A stretch of DNA of 64,000 bases from Miscanthus floridulus (Eukaryota > Streptophyta > Magnoliopsida > Poales > Poaceae), in assembly GCF_019320115.1 (NCBI RefSeq), contig NC_089586.1:3744804-3808803 (forward strand), read 5' to 3'. A program made the position numbers and the translations under genes. Each line of letters opens with the position of its first letter. The stretch's first letter is position 1. Positions 46,438 through 59,401 of the stretch are shown here, piece by piece. The notes under the pieces are model-generated. The model did no database searches. It was given only the letters and a program-made list of their open reading frames with translations, and was not told where the DNA came from.

Positions 46438-47286
46438 CTATGGAGCGGTGTCAATCATGGTGAACGACCGACGCTTCTTCTTGTAGATCGATGGCTGCCC
46501 AAGTTGAGCACATAGTTCATCAACTTGCTTCTAGAGGCGTCTTTTGGCCCACTGTGATGCACGCAGTTCTCCTTTGACTTCCTCATCCACCCCCTGCATG
46601 GCATGGACATGTTGCACCATTGCTTCTAGAGTTGGGTCACTCTCTGGTGGAGCCAAGACCTGCCAAACACCCTCATGATCATTGCAAGGAAGGAACCTAA
46701 AATGATCCTCCCTCATGGCCTCAAAGCGATGACTATGGTAGTAGATGTAGGCGTCCTGCGTTGCATCTTCAATGCCATCCAAGGCATGGGCCCTTCTAGC
46801 AGTGGCATGGTGGATAGTCTCCACCTCATGTCCATTCTTGATGTTGTTCCAAGCGGTGACCACCAGCTCTACCTTCTAGAAGGTGGCCTCCAATGGATGC
46901 TGGTACTCTGCATAGTGATAGCTGATGGAGGTGTGCAGGTCGAGGTAGTAGTCATCTAGCACATAAGTGAGGAGGGTGTGGTAGTAGGCCGTCTCTGGGG
47001 CTGGCTTGAAGTAGTACTTGTACTTCCAACCTATCTCCTCATCCACCACAGGGATAGCTAGGGATGGCGCAGGTGTAGGTGAAGTAGCTGATGACTCCTC
47101 AGGTGTAGCTACAACAGGATAGACCGGTGCGACAGCTGGAGTAGGAGCAGGTGCAGGTGTTGGGGTAGCTATCTCCTCATCGTTGGAGATGATCACAATC
47201 TCCTTCTCCGCCTATGGAGCACGTGGGGTGAACAGGGCATGGTAGCCAGTAGTGCTGAGGCGGACAGTCTTCGGGTTATGAGACAT
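46438..47286 (-). pseudogene. Gypsy D extra ORF upstream of gag (orf0-like)
   Basis: Starts MSHNPKTVRLSTTGYHALF at 47286 and runs about 280 codons to TAG at 46438-46440. It has at least three internal TAG stops (near 47211, 46878 and 46530). It contains a Pro/Ala/Thr-rich linker (APTPAPAPTPAVAPV type, about 47170-47060), then an apparently folded part (EEIGWKYKYYFKPAPETAYY ... SHRFEAMREDHFRFLPCNDHEGVW), and ends SFTMIDTAP. No known domain. An extra frame upstream of gag, orf0, was described for the rice Gypsy elements RIRE3 and RIRE8; the position matches. Role unknown. Confidence 0.6.
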
Positions 47287-47459
47287 CTATAGATTTAAAG
47301 TGAGATAGAATTAGAATCAACAATTTTATATAATAGATTAAGGTATGAAAAGCATAAATGTTTTAATAAAATAACAAGAATAAGACAGTAAACAAGAAAC
47401 CAGAGGAGCAAAGATGCTAACGACCGTTTCTAACTAGGCTTGCGTCCTACAGTCAACAC

Positions 47460-47475
47460 GGCTCTGATACCAATT
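47460..47475 (-). promoter_or_regulatory. Gypsy D primer-binding site
   Basis: Sense strand AATTGGTATCAGAGCC next to the 5' LTR, complementary to initiator methionine tRNA. Confidence 0.9.
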
Positions 47476-50382
47476 TGTCACACCCAATTTTAAGGATAAA
47501 ATTAAATGCACTAACTCATGTGTGCCCAGGGATCAATCACACACACAAGCTGACAAATTACATAATGTATCCTCACGATGTCTCTTACATCAAGGACCAT
47601 CATAGCGGAATATAAAAAGATAACTCTCTCGTGGGACTTCATCACAGGGAAGGTCAATTGGTTGACCACAAGCCTAATAGTCCTCAGGAAATTCCTCATA
47701 CCCGTTGTCATCTGTTACCCATCCGGGATTTTTGTCCAAATAAAGAAATAAACAAGCGTAAGTACTTCCCGTACTTAACAAGATAACAGGGGGTTATGTA
47801 GCTCAAAAAGGATGACACTGGCTTACTACAGTTAGCACTTTTAGTAAATCAGAATTTTATTACCAATTATTATCAAGTTATGCTTAAGCTCCCATTTAAA
47901 CCCTCATAATCAGATATCAGAATTATTTGCATCATATTATCATCGTAAACCATCATAAATGAACCATAATGAGTATCCAATTATTCTGTGAATTTTCCGA
48001 GCCGCTCGTGATCGTGAGCACGGCTGTTATAACAGTTTGTTACCCTCTGCAGAGGTGGTGTACATTCACCGCGAGTCATGATTCCCATATGCCCGGGTTA
48101 ATTACTCCCATGTCACTGCCAAGGTGAGCGGGCAGGGTATACTATGAAACCATTTCATAGGTTTCTCTAACAAGTTAGGGCCGCTAGGTTTCCTCGATAG
48201 GCAGATGTAGGAACCCCCCCTTTCCTATGGCACATATCCATCGCGGCTATACACATAGGAACAGAGGCAGCCCTATACCCAACGTGGCAAGCCCCTTTTG
48301 TGCCATAAAGGTAACCTCTAACAAGCTAGAAAATATCCTATTACTGAGCTAAAGTCAGAGCCATATGACTCTCACGGTTGCACTGTCAGTCCTAGCTTTT
48401 GCTGACAGATAAGTCCTTATGGAGGGCCAGGAGCAACATGATCAAAGGTCATTTGCACCTTCGCCCTATGGATCAGTTGTTATAAATCATGTTATACTTT
48501 TAGTTCCATAGAACCATTCACCATCATGTAGATCATGTTCAGTTAGAGCACTAGCAATCTACCTATATGCAATTAACCCATAGGAGTCAAGGGAACAAGT
48601 CATCAAATGACTAGAATGTCCTTATGGTTATCAAAATTAGACACATGCACATGAGTAAATGATTAAAGTGAATAGGACATCAAGATAGGCCCATGCTATA
48701 CTTGCCTTGGTTCATAAACTCTTGCTGGTCCTGCTGGTCGTCGAAGAACTCTTGATCTCCAACGTTCTCCTCACCGTCTGAACACGACAAACACGGCAAC
48801 ATACAACATTCCACAGGCATTCATGCAAAGCAAACAATCCTATAGTTAGAATAGTACATCAACAGTATAGAAAACAAGATAAAATGTTTATGAAAATAAT
48901 CTACGTCTAGCTACGATCACGTCAACGTGAAGTTCACAAAAAACGGAGCTAAAACGCGAAAGTTATGAATTAAATGGGGTTTTCTATAGCACTTTATGTA
49001 ATTAAAACTAATCATGAAATTTAAAAGTTGCAAACTTGATTAACAGTGGTACTAACATGTAGATTATGAAATTACGAAGCTAACACAATTTGAATGGATC
49101 ATTTCAGAGCTAAAACGACGATTTTATAAGCAAAACAGTACAAATGGCATTTCTATAAATACTAAAAACGTACTTTGGACTAAAACAGTTTAGTTTATGT
49201 TTTCAAAAGAAGAAAGCGTACTCGGGAGTTTGCGCTATGGACTGTGGGTACAATTAAGCGAAAATAGGGGGGTTCTTTAGCAAATCCACCTGCGAAGGTG
49301 TATCGGCCAACGGTGGCCGTTGGATCAAGAATGGATGTCTCAGAACAGATGGGATGGAGAGAGAAAGGGGCGCCGGCGGCTGGCACAGTGATAGGCACGG
49401 CAGCTCAGCCATGGATGGCGGCGAGAGCACGCCGACGAGCTCGGTACAGGGGCTAGGGGCCATGGATTGTGTATCCGAGAGCACCGAGAGAGAGGGCAGG
49501 AGCAGGGGAACTCGCCAAGACCAATAAGGTGGCCGGAGAACGCGGCCGAGGCGGCGGTCGCCATGGCCAGTGGCAAGGAAGTTGACGGCGCTCGCGGATA
49601 GTGTGCTAGAGGCCATGAAACGCGAAATAAACTGCATAGGGAGAAAGAAGGGAGCATGGCGAAGCTCATCGCGGTGACAAACGGGGTCAAAGACGGCTCG
49701 AGGAAGGCGGGCCTCACGGCGGTTCCGAGCTCGGCGGAGCCCGGCGTTCTTCGATGGTTGCGGCTTTCGTGCACGGCGAGCACAAAGAAAAGGAGCGGGG
49801 GCAATAGAGGGAGCGGTGACGGGGGTCTCGACTCCCTTTTGTAGAGGCAGGGGCACAGGGGACGCTCCCACGACGGCATGGGATGTGGGCGGCGGTTGCG
49901 CAGCGGCTTGATCGGCGCAACGGTTGCTGGAGGAAGGGGAACGACGCCGATAGGTGGGGCCAGGCGGTCAGCGGCTGAGAGGGAAGGAGGGACGCTGGTG
50001 GTTGCTCGCGGGTGCTGGGCTGGCGCGGAGCTGGACCGGCACGGTCCGCAAGAGAGGAGGCCGAGTTGGGCTGGCGGGGAAATGGCCATGCGGGCCGAAA
50101 TGAGGAAGGGATGGAGAGAAAAGAAGAAATCTCTTTTCTTTTTATTTCTAGAGTTTTTCCAAAAGTATTTTCAAATGGATTTGAGTTCCTTTTTCAAATT
50201 TGGTCAAAACCACTCATCCCAAAAATGAATATGCAGCAGCATGTATGCATCAAGAGGTTACTAACCTTATAATTGATTTTAATTCCATAAAATTATTATT
50301 TCCCTAGGTTCAATGCTCACAAAAATTGCTTAAATAAATCAATTTGGCTATTTTAGAAAATGCAATTTTTCAGGGTGTTATA
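47476..50382 (-). repeat. Gypsy D 5' LTR
   Basis: 2907 bp. By eye a few percent different from its partner, with a small deletion near 47600 relative to 38480. Its outer end has mutated from TTACA to TTATA. Confidence 0.92.
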
Positions 50383-50387
50383 GGTGG

Positions 50388-51150
50388 TTAGGGTTGGAGA
50401 GCAGAGCGCCAGCATACGGATGAGGGCATGGGTGGATTTGGAGTCGGGCGCGGGCGTGGAGTGAAAAAAGAAGGAAGGAGGCGATTGACGCGCTAGACCC
50501 ATGTGATAGAATAATAAACCATGCTTTTCAATCTAGCACTGGACAGAGACTGTGCACGAGGCAGTGACAGGGGTGGTGCACCGCTATGTCCTGTTTGGTG
50601 TACACTGGTAGGGGCGGTGACCGCAGTGAATTTTACCCTGTTTGAGCTAGCACTGCTGCATGAATAGTACCTTTTCGATGACCGATCCGGTGCCCTCCAG
50701 ACTCCTGTTTCAAATTTTGTCTTCGCCGAACCTGCACCCAACCAAGTCCCAATCACAAAGAAGGGCAACTAAACACCAGTTGGGACTGGTATGAGTGATC
50801 CTCACTCAAGCTCTCATTTCCAAAATAATTTTGCCATAGGCTTAATTAATTTTAAGAGAATAGGCAATAAAGGAGCAAGGAGACATCATGTGGCCACCAC
50901 ATAGGGGTCAAAACCATTAGGAGCATCAAATGCTCCCCCTATCGGTGGACGAACACAGCAGATGCTAAAACGATAATCGAAAAGAAACGACAAAGCAACA
51001 CACATGTATATGCAATGCAATACGAGAAAGGTAAAGCTAGTTGCTTGTCAAGTTTGATCCAAGGTTAAGCTTTTTCACACATTTTTTGGCGATTATCTTA
51101 ACCATGTTAGACAAGCCCTAAGTGCGTTACTAAAAATTAAACATGTTTTA
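50388..51150 (-). other. Copia C 3' internal region next to RNase H
   Basis: Non-coding continuation of Copia C. It contains GGTGGTGCACCGCTATGTCC-type palindrome fragments (about 50570-50630), like the core repeats of its LTR, and a CTCCCCCT motif at about 50934. No gene seen. Confidence 0.5.
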
Positions 51151-51152
51151 TA

Positions 51153-54100
51153 TTACAATGTAATGCAAAAGACAACACAAGCTCGTTTTTTAGAGAAGTT
51201 ACTTAGATCAAGCACATTGAGCTCATTCCTCAATCTACAAAACGTAGCCTCATCTAGCGGTTTAGTGAAGATATCCGCTAATTGATCCTCAGTCCTTACA
51301 TCTTCTAGTGAAATATTATTTCTAGCAACATGATCTCTAACAAAATAGTGACGGATATCTATGTGCTTGGTGCGAGAGTGTTGAACTAGGTTATTAGCAA
51401 GTTTTACCGCGCTCTCATTGTCACACAAAAGAGGTACCTTTTCTAGAACTACACCATAGTCTAGAAGAGTTTGCTTCATGTAAAGGATTTGTGCACAACA
51501 AGCACCCGCGACAATATACTCCGCCTCGATAGTGGACAAGGCCACACTATTTTACTTCTTAGAGGTCCAAGACACTAGTGATCTACCAAGCAAATGGCAC
51601 CCTCTGGATGTGCTTTTTCTATCAATTTTGCAACCAGCACAATCCAAATTGAAATAGCCAACTAGTTGGAATCTAGCTCCTTTGGGATATCAAAGACCAA
51701 TGCTTGGTGTGTGCTTAAGGTACCTAATGATTCTTTTAACGGCAACTAAGTGAGCTTCCTTAGGACTAGCTTGAAATCTAGCACACATACACACACTAAA
51801 CATGATGTTGGACCTAGATGCGGTTAAGTATAACAAGCTACCAATCATAGAATGGTAGAGAGTTTGATCAGCCAATTTACCTCCCTCATCTAGGTCAAGA
51901 TGTCCATTTGATGGCATTGGTGTCTTGATTGGCTTACACTCATCCATTTTGAACCTCTTGAGAAGATCCTTGGTATACTTTTCTTGAGAGATAAAAATCC
52001 CTTCTCTTATTTGCTTGACTTGAAAACTAAGAAAGAATATAAGTTCTCCAATCATAGACATCTCGAACTCCTTTGATAGCAATTCACCAAAGTCTTTGCA
52101 ATATTCTTCATTTGTTGAGATAAATATGATATCATCAACATATACTTGACAAATGAAGATTTCTCCATCAAGCTTCTTGGTGAATAGTATGATGTCGACC
52201 TTTCTAATGGTGAAGCCCTTCTCAATGAGAAAATCCCAAAGATACTCATACCAAGCTCTTAGGGCTTGCTTTAGCCCATATAGCGTCTTGGACAACCTAT
52301 AAACATGATTAGGATATCTAGGGTCTTCAAACTCGGGAGGTTGATCAACATAGACTGGTTCATTTATGAAACCATTTAAAAATGCATTTTTAACATCCAT
52401 TTGATACAATTTTATTTCATGATGCGATGCATATGCAAGGAGGATACGAATGTCTTCAAGTCTTGCAACCAGTGCAAAGGTCTCTCCAAAATCCAAACCT
52501 TCAACTTGAGAAAACCCCTTTGCATCTAGCCTTGGCTTGTTCCTCACAACAATGCCTTGATCATCTTGCTTGTTGTGGAACACCCACTTTGTTCCAATAA
52601 CTCTTGCATCTTGTGGTCGCTCTTCAAGTGTCCAAACTTCATTACGGGTGAAGTTGTTCAATTCTTCATGCATGGCATTTATCCAATCTAGATCTTGAAG
52701 AGCTTCTTCTACATTCTTAGACTCAATACAAGAAACAAACGAGTGATATTCAATGAATGAAGCAAGTTTTTGAAAGTGAGTCATTACACTCTTTGAAGGA
52801 CTCTCTATGATGAGATCTTGTGGATATGCTTGAAGTAGAGGCGAGTTTCTTCTATCAACCACTTGGGGAGGAGGTTGTGGAGCATCAACATCTTGAGCTT
52901 GTACCACCATTTGATCATGGGTTACATGAGTATCTTCATTTTCTACTCTCCCATCTTTGTCATCATCTTGTGGTACATTTGATGAAGAGGGTGGATCAAT
53001 AACATGCACTTCATCTTCATCATCTTTAGGCTTGATGTCTCCAACCGAAATATTCTTTATGGCCTCCCTCAATGGTTCATCACCTACATCATCAAGATTC
53101 TCATGTGCTCCTGGGGAGCCGTTAGATTCATCAAACTTCACATCATATGTTTCTTCTACCAAGCCGATGGCATGGTTAAATACTCTATATGCTTTGGACT
53201 TTGATAAGTAACCAACAAGAAAACCAATATCACAACGCCTTTGGAACTTCCCTAGATGTTGTCACTTCTTGTAGATGTAGCACTTGCAACCAAATACCTG
53301 AAAGAATGAGACGTCAGGCTTCTTCCCATTGAGCAACTCATAAGGGGTCTTACTAAGAAATTTTTGAAGAAATAGGTGGTTGGATGCATAGCATGCGGTG
53401 TTGATAGCTTCTGCCCATAAATCTTGCGGTGTGTTGTACTCATCAAGCATTGTTCTTGCAAGTATAATTAGTGTCCAGTTCTTTCTCTCTACTGCACTAT
53501 TTTGTTGAAGAGTGTAGGTTGCAGAGACCACATGCTTGATTTCAACTTCATCACAATATGCTTTAATGTTTGTGTTGTCAAATTTTTTCCCATTGTCACT
53601 TCTTATCTTCTTGAGCTTCACTTCAAATTCATTTTGTGCTCTTTTGGCAAACTTCTTGAAACATGTGGCCGCTTCAGTCTTGTCATGAAGGATGAACACC
53701 CAAGTGTATCTAGAGTAGTCATCAACAATCACAAGATAATAGAGGTTGCCTCCCAAACTCTTATAAGTTATTGGTCCAAATAGATCCATGTGGAGAAGCT
53801 CTAGCACTCTTGTTGTTGACATGTAAGCTTTGGTTGGATGAGTGTTTGCAACTTACTTGTTGACTTAACATGCACTACAAAGCTTGTCCTTCTCAAATTT
53901 CACATCCTTCAAACCTCTCACCAACTCATTTTTCATTAACTTCTTGAGTGAGTTCATCCCAACATGTTCAAGTCTTCTATGCCAAAGCCACCCAAGTGAT
54001 GTTTTGTTGAATAAGCATGTCTTCAAGTTTGTATCTTCGGAGGTGAAATCCACTAGATATAGGTTGTTGTATCTAAAGCCCTTGAATATAACTTGATCAT

Positions 54101-54410
54101 CATCTTTCTTTGACACAACCACGTCCTTCTCGGTGAACAAACATTGAAAGCCAAGATCACACAATTAACCTATGGATAGCAAGTTGAAGCTCAATGAAGC
54201 AACATATAGCACATTTGATATTGAGTGATCATTTGATATTGCAACTTTGCCCAATCCTTGTACTTTGCCCTTTGAATTGTCACCAAATGTAATCCTTTCT
54301 TGACCATCTACTTCTTCATCTAGTGAGATGAACATACAAGGATCCATGGTCATATGTTGAGTGCAACCACTATCAATAACCCAATAACTTCCACCGGTCT
54401 TGTAGTTCAC
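51153..54410 (-). pseudogene. Copia C pol (protease, integrase, RT, RNase H)
   Basis: Protease with WVIDSGCTQHMT (about 54375). Integrase zinc domain HRRLEHVGMNSL ... CSAC (about 53970-53865). Integrase core 53822-53262 with DLFGPIT, RSDNGKKF and AVERKNWTL. Linker and RT in 53162-51690, with the catalytic YVDDIIFIS (about 52130). RNase H in 51545-51153 with ALSTIEAEYIVAGACC. Stops separate the blocks. The order protease-integrase-RT-RNase H is diagnostic of Copia. Compared with Copia A it is clearly a different family of the same lineage. Confidence 0.88.
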
Positions 54411-54428
54411 CTACACACACACAAGAGA

Positions 54429-56597
54429 TCAAGCTTGTTGTTTAGGGACCCAAACTTGATGAGGGCCCTTGACTTTCTCAACTAGTGACCTAGCAACCCA
54501 AATTTGCTTAGGCCTATTCTTGTTGGATGGACCTAAGAATATGACTTTCATCTTTCCACTAGAATCCTTTCTAAGCATGTAGTGAGCATTGAAAGCAAAG
54601 GGTCTAGCATGCTTGGGCAAGGGTTGTGGTGGTGGAGTTTCACACTCATGAGCAAAGTGATCTTCTTGTCCACACTCAAAGCATCTCTTTGGCTTAGGCT
54701 TTGACTTGTGTTGTTGTTGATGTTGAGCTTGAGCTTTCTTCTCTTGATTTGTCAAGAACCCAATACCACTTCTATCCATCTTCATCATGGTGTTCATAAG
54801 TAGCTTACTTTGAAGATATTAGCCTCTTGTGAACTTGCTCAAATAGGTCTTGAGATGTTCTTTCTCTAACTTGAGTTTCTTGTTTTGTTCTCTAAATTCA
54901 TCTTGATTCTTCTCCATCTTGAGTCTCTTGTTCTCTTCTCTAAGCATCTCATTCTCGAGAGCCATATCATGATCATTATCTAGATTCTCTATCACAATTA
55001 TGTTGGTGGTTGATAACTTTTCAAGATCCTTCTTGAGCTTTTCATTCTCATTTTTGAGCTTGACATAATCATCACAGTTGTCGGACTCAACCACTTTCTT
55101 GCCTTTGCTACTAGAACCTTGCTCAATGCTCTCAACAATCAAGTCATCACATGATGTGGCTATATCAATCTTAACAACATTGTTAGTAGCATCATGCGGC
55201 TCATTGGACAATAACTCATGAGAAAGAACAAGATTGTCATGATTAATCTTGAGATTGGTGTACTCTTCCTTTAGCAAGTTGTAACTAGTAGTGAGCTCAT
55301 TGTGTATCCCCTCAAGTTTATCATGTTTTTCTCTAAGCTCCCTTTTAGAAGTTTTGAGCTCCTTGAGTTTGGATGACATAATTTTATTCTCTTCTCTAAG
55401 CTCATCACTAGCTTTTTCGGCTATGTCATACTTTGCTAAGAGTGAATCATTCTCAAGTTCTAGCTTCTCATTTTTAGCTCTTGTCTTTCTAATAATTTTA
55501 GTGCATTGGTTTAGCAATTTGACAAGATCATCATAAGAAGGTGATTCAAATTCTTCATCACTATCACTACCATTCTCATCATCACTAGCATTATCATCAT
55601 CACTACTATCATCATCATTTTGTACCTTTCGTTCACCCTTGGCCATGAGGCATAGGTGTGTAGAGGATGATGGCGGCATTGTCGGTGGAGATAGTGAAGA
55701 GCCAATCACAAGAGCAGCCACCTTCTCCTTCTCATTTTCACTTTCATCATCAAATGAGCCACTTGATAATTCAATGTCCGTGATCCAATCACCAACAATA
55801 TAAGCCTTGTCATTTTTCTTCTTCTTCTTGTGAAATTCATTCTTCTTGCCATCCTTCTTCTTCTATGACTTGTTCGTCTTCTTCTCATCATCATCACTTG
55901 AGCTATCATGATCAACTTTTGCTTTACCCCTCTTCTCTTAGCTAGCCTTGAATGCCAAATCTTTCTTCTTGGTGGAAGAAGAGCCATCTTGTGGAGTGAT
56001 GTGCATGTACATCTCATATGCATTGATCTTCCCCAATATTTGAGTTGGCATAGTGGTGGAAAGATCACCTTGATGAAGCACCATCACAATATGCCCATAC
56101 TTGTCAATGGAGAGGACGCTCAAGATCTTTCTCACAACATCGGATGGTTGCATTTGAGTGAGTCCAAGCCCATTGACCTCCTCTATAAGTACATTCAAGC
56201 GTGAATACATTTCATTAGCGCTTTCACTAGGAAGCATTTCAAATGAATTAAGCTTCTTCATCACAAGGTGATTGCATTCCTCATGCTCACTCTTGGTTCC
56301 CTCATGGAGCGTACAAATGTCCGACCATAGTGAATGGGCATCTTTGTGGTTCTTCACACGGTTAAAGACATCCTTGCAAAGGCCTCTAAAAAGGGTGTTT
56401 CTAGCCTTTGCATTCAACTTCTCGAAGTGAACCTCATCACCTTGAAGATTGGCAGGATCCTTAGGTTTTGGGAAACCTTGTAAGGTGGCTCTATGCACTC
56501 CAACATCTAAAGCTTCTAGGTATGCCTCAATATAAATTTTCCAATAAGGAAAATCGTCTCCCTCAAAGATGGGAGGGGCTCCATCCCCGTGGGACAT
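54429..56597 (-). pseudogene. Copia C gag
   Basis: Starts MSHGDGAPPIFEGDDFPYWK at 56597. The gag domain is in 56560-56000 (WSDICTLHEGTKSEHEECNHLVMKKL). Next is a Lys/Asp-rich charged part with frame breaks (55938-55720). A long coiled coil follows (55550-54830, many Leu/Glu/Lys heptads). The zinc knuckle CFECGQEDHFAHEC is at about 54690, and it ends VWVPKQQA-TGA at 54429. The extended coiled coil is typical for Sirevirus gag. Broken by stops near 55938 and 54810. Confidence 0.87.
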
Positions 56598-56635
56598 TTT
56601 ACTCTAGACGGTTAAGCCTAATTTAAGGAGCACGA

Positions 56636-56650
56636 GGCTCCAATACCAAT
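56636..56650 (-). promoter_or_regulatory. Copia C primer-binding site, degenerate
   Basis: Sense strand ATTGGTATTGGAGCC beside the 5' LTR. Two bases differ from the usual TGGTATCAGAGC, either by decay or as a family variant. Confidence 0.75.
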
Positions 56651-58212
56651 TGAAAGGATCAAGATGCCCTAGAGAGGGAGTGAATTGGGCTAATTCTATT
56701 TTTTTTGCAATAATTAAGCCCTACACTTAGCCTATTTCACCCCCTTGTGCCTAGAAGTGTTTCTATTATTTTACCACACAAAAGTTTTGCACCCTAGGTT
56801 CAAATCCTACTCTAGCATGTCAATTCTAAGAATGTAAAGAGATGAATTGAATTGCTGAAATGTAAATGCTCAAAGTAAAGAGAGGGAGAGGAACGCGGTG
56901 ATGTTTTTCTGAGGTATCGAAGAGTCGCCACTCCCCACTAGTCCTCGTTGGAGCACCCGCGCAAGAGTGTAGCTCTCTCTTGATTCGCGCAAGGATCAAG
57001 TGCTCTCTATAGGCTAATTCTTTGACACTCCATCATAGTGAATCGCCCACAACCGCTCACACCATGACTTGGGTCATCCACAATCTCCATCGGATGATCA
57101 CCAAGCTTCCAATCACCACCGAGCCATCTAGATGATGGCGATCACCAAGAGTAACAAGCACGAACTCTCACTTGACCCAACCAAGCCTAATGAGAAGAGT
57201 GGATGCACACTTGATACTCTCTATACACTAATGAGGTCCTCAATCTTGAATTAGCAAATCTCAATCACCCCACTAGGCTCTTGCTCTCCCTTGTACACAA
57301 AATGATTTCCTCAGCTGAACAAATGGGCAAGAGAGCCTTAATGCACGAGATGGAGGGGTATAAATAGCCCCAAGTCAAGGAACTAGCTGTTATCCTCCAA
57401 CTCAGCAAAGTCGGGGTCACCGGACAACAAGGTGGCGCACCGCCATCCCCTGTCCGGTGCCACCCCAATGGCTAGTGTTGAACTAGCCATTACTGGGCTG
57501 GCACCGCCACCCCAAGGGCAGTGACCAAGCCCTAGATTCCCTCCTCTCTAGAATAAAGCGGCGGTGGCACCACCACCCCTAGGGTGGTGCCCTGTCCGGT
57601 GACCCTCACAGCAAAGCACTGAGTCTCTAGAAAATTATGGTGGTGGCACTGCCACCCCAAGGGTGGTGCCCTGTTCGGTGACCGCCTAGAGAAATTTCCA
57701 AACCAGCAGCCATGATAAAAAAGGGCAGTGCACCGTCACCCCTAGGGCGGTGTACATCATCGTGTCCGGTGCCGCTCCCAGCGCTGGCCTCCATTTCAAG
57801 CGCCGTTTCGAATCGTTTTCGAACTGTCGCTAATCTTGGGCTTCATCTGAGCTACCTAGTGCTAGATTAAACAAATGCGCACCACATTCTTCTCACTAGA
57901 CATGCCTAGGTCAAGCTACCCATCCATATCCCCCTTTATAGTACGGCCAAAGGAAAAAAAACAATGTCCTACAACTAATCTAAGTGTCTCACAACGCTAA
58001 ACGACACTTAGAACTAGTCCATCCTTAACCTTGTCGTCCATCCTTTGAAAACCGAAACGATTCCATCGTCAGGGGCATGAATACCATAAGTGCCCAATCG
58101 ATCACCATTACCATGACCTAACTTATAATGCCTCTGCAAAACACACATTAGTTACAGTAATCTTGTGTAGTCATTAGTCACCGAAACCCAACTATGGGCC
58201 TAGATGCTTTCA
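56651..58212 (-). repeat. Copia C 5' LTR
   Basis: 1562 bp, partner of 4959-6511. TATA-like box at 57359-57367; palindromic GGCGGTG/CACCGCC cluster at about 57430-57780. Confidence 0.92.
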
Positions 58213-58217
58213 GGTAC

Positions 58218-58870
58218 AATAAGGTGATGCTGAACTAGTGTTTTCTATGTAGCATACATGAGGAGATGCCTTTCTTGTTTATTAGAATACGTTTCCTTAG
58301 TCGATTACAATGGAGTATCTGGTATTACATGACTAATATCGATGTATTACATAGCATGTCAGTGGCGATACCGTAGGTTCTACCTAGACTTTATGTAGCT
58401 TTCTTGACCTATCTATGCCTTGATGGCCGAGTATATCTTCTATGACAACACTTATAGCTATGTCCACTGTACACCAGGTTCGTTCTAGCCACCTCCATAC
58501 ATGCTCCTTCAACAGGAGGTAGGGTACTTGCAAGATGGCTACACTCTTCTTCAGTGTTGCAGTGCATCATTTGTTCTGGAGTCAACGAGTCTAATACTCC
58601 ACTTGGAAGTTCCCGAAACCATGTCTATAATCAGTAACTTCTACATTAATCATGACTAATGTAGAGGAGAAACTAAATGGAAAGGAATCTTAATTTGCAG
58701 AAGATATTATTATATGCTATTATTTGTCTAATTTTATGTGCTCTGGTTAGTGGTGGTTGCTGTTGAATTGTTGATTTTTATGTGCGTGAATAAATTATTG
58801 GCGGGTACAGGTGACCCGACGGGTATGATTTACCCGGCCGGGTATGGGTCTGGGAAAAATTCTCCACCCA
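58218..58870. other. Intergenic, nothing coding
   Basis: Host DNA right of the Copia C insertion. From about 58795 there is a GGGTA/TACCC-rich stretch (GACCCGACGGGTATG) that resumes after the MITE at 59012 and ends near 59105 (TTACCCATTGCCACCC). This is probably an older element remnant into which the MITE inserted. Confidence 0.4.
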
Positions 58871-58876
58871 TGACGG

Positions 58877-59011
58877 GCCTGTTCGGCGGGACTGAAAAAT
58901 ACTGTTCCGACTGATTGTTGTGAGAGGAAAATACTGTTCTGGCAGGACATAAACAGTGATTTCGTGAGGTGGCTGGCCAGCCAGCCGGCTTAAAGCCAGC
59001 CGAACACTGCC
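58877..59011. mobile_element. Short MITE, GCCTGTTCGGC ends
   Basis: 135 bp. Ends GCCTGTTCGGC and GCCGAACACTGCC, flanked by GACGG (58872-58876 and 59012-59016). It contains GTGAGAGGAAAATACTGTTC, closely like GTGAGAGAAAAACACTGTTC inside the MITEs at 59695 and 61479, so it is probably a related non-autonomous family. Confidence 0.6.
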
Positions 59012-59401
59012 GACGGATATGGGTATTCTGACGGTACCAAATTTTTATAGCGGGGATGGGTCTGGGGTGGCCATACCCGATGGGGATTTACCCATTGCCA
59101 CCCTTAGATGTACCACTTTGAGGTGTAGGTGAACAAGACAGAACCAATGTTGTCACTCGTAATATGTAAGTTCTACCCTCGTGTGATACACCCAGAGCAT
59201 GTTTGGTGCCCTGCACGTAGCCTGGGCTGGCCGGCAGCATGCATAAACCACACGTTTGGTTTCCTGCAGCGAACATGCAAACCACCCCGCCGGGCCTATT
59301 TGTTTCCGTGTACGGTTCTCCCTGGCTCGTACGAACTCAACCTGGGTAAAAAGAGGCTGGTCAACTAGATGCAACTTGTTGTGTTTGGCTCTCTTTGCTA
59401 A

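Larger units (their letters stand above)
38346..50382 (-). mobile_element. Gypsy D: Tekay-like chromovirus with extra upstream ORF
   Basis: 12-kb element transcribed leftward, TSD GGTGG at 38341-38345 and 50383-50387. LTRs 38346-41269 and 47476-50382 (sense TGTAACACCC ... GGGTGTGACA). Sense order: 5' LTR, PBS, extra ORF (47286-46438), gag (45750-44620), protease-RT-RNase H (44613-about 42900), integrase with a C-terminal chromodomain (to about 41330), PPT, 3' LTR. Long LTRs, iMet PBS and chromodomain fit the Tekay/Del lineage. Stops and a frameshift inactivate it. Confidence 0.92.
4959..58212 (-). mobile_element. Copia C: Sirevirus-type LTR retrotransposon hosting the whole cluster
   Basis: Outermost element of the nest, transcribed leftward. 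LTRs are 4959-6511 and 56651-58212 (TGAAAGGATC ... GATGCTTTCA). The 5-bp target-site duplication GGTAC is intact at 4954-4958 and 58213-58217. Without nested elements it is about 13 kb: 5' LTR, PBS, gag (56597-54429), protease-integrase-RT-RNase H (54410-51153), a long 3' region with an extra ORF, PPT, 3' LTR. Long LTRs, a large coiled-coil gag and extra coding sequence after RNase H fit the SIRE/Maximus lineage. Gypsy B and Gypsy D are inserted in the 3' region. Stops and frameshifts show it is dead. Confidence 0.93.
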
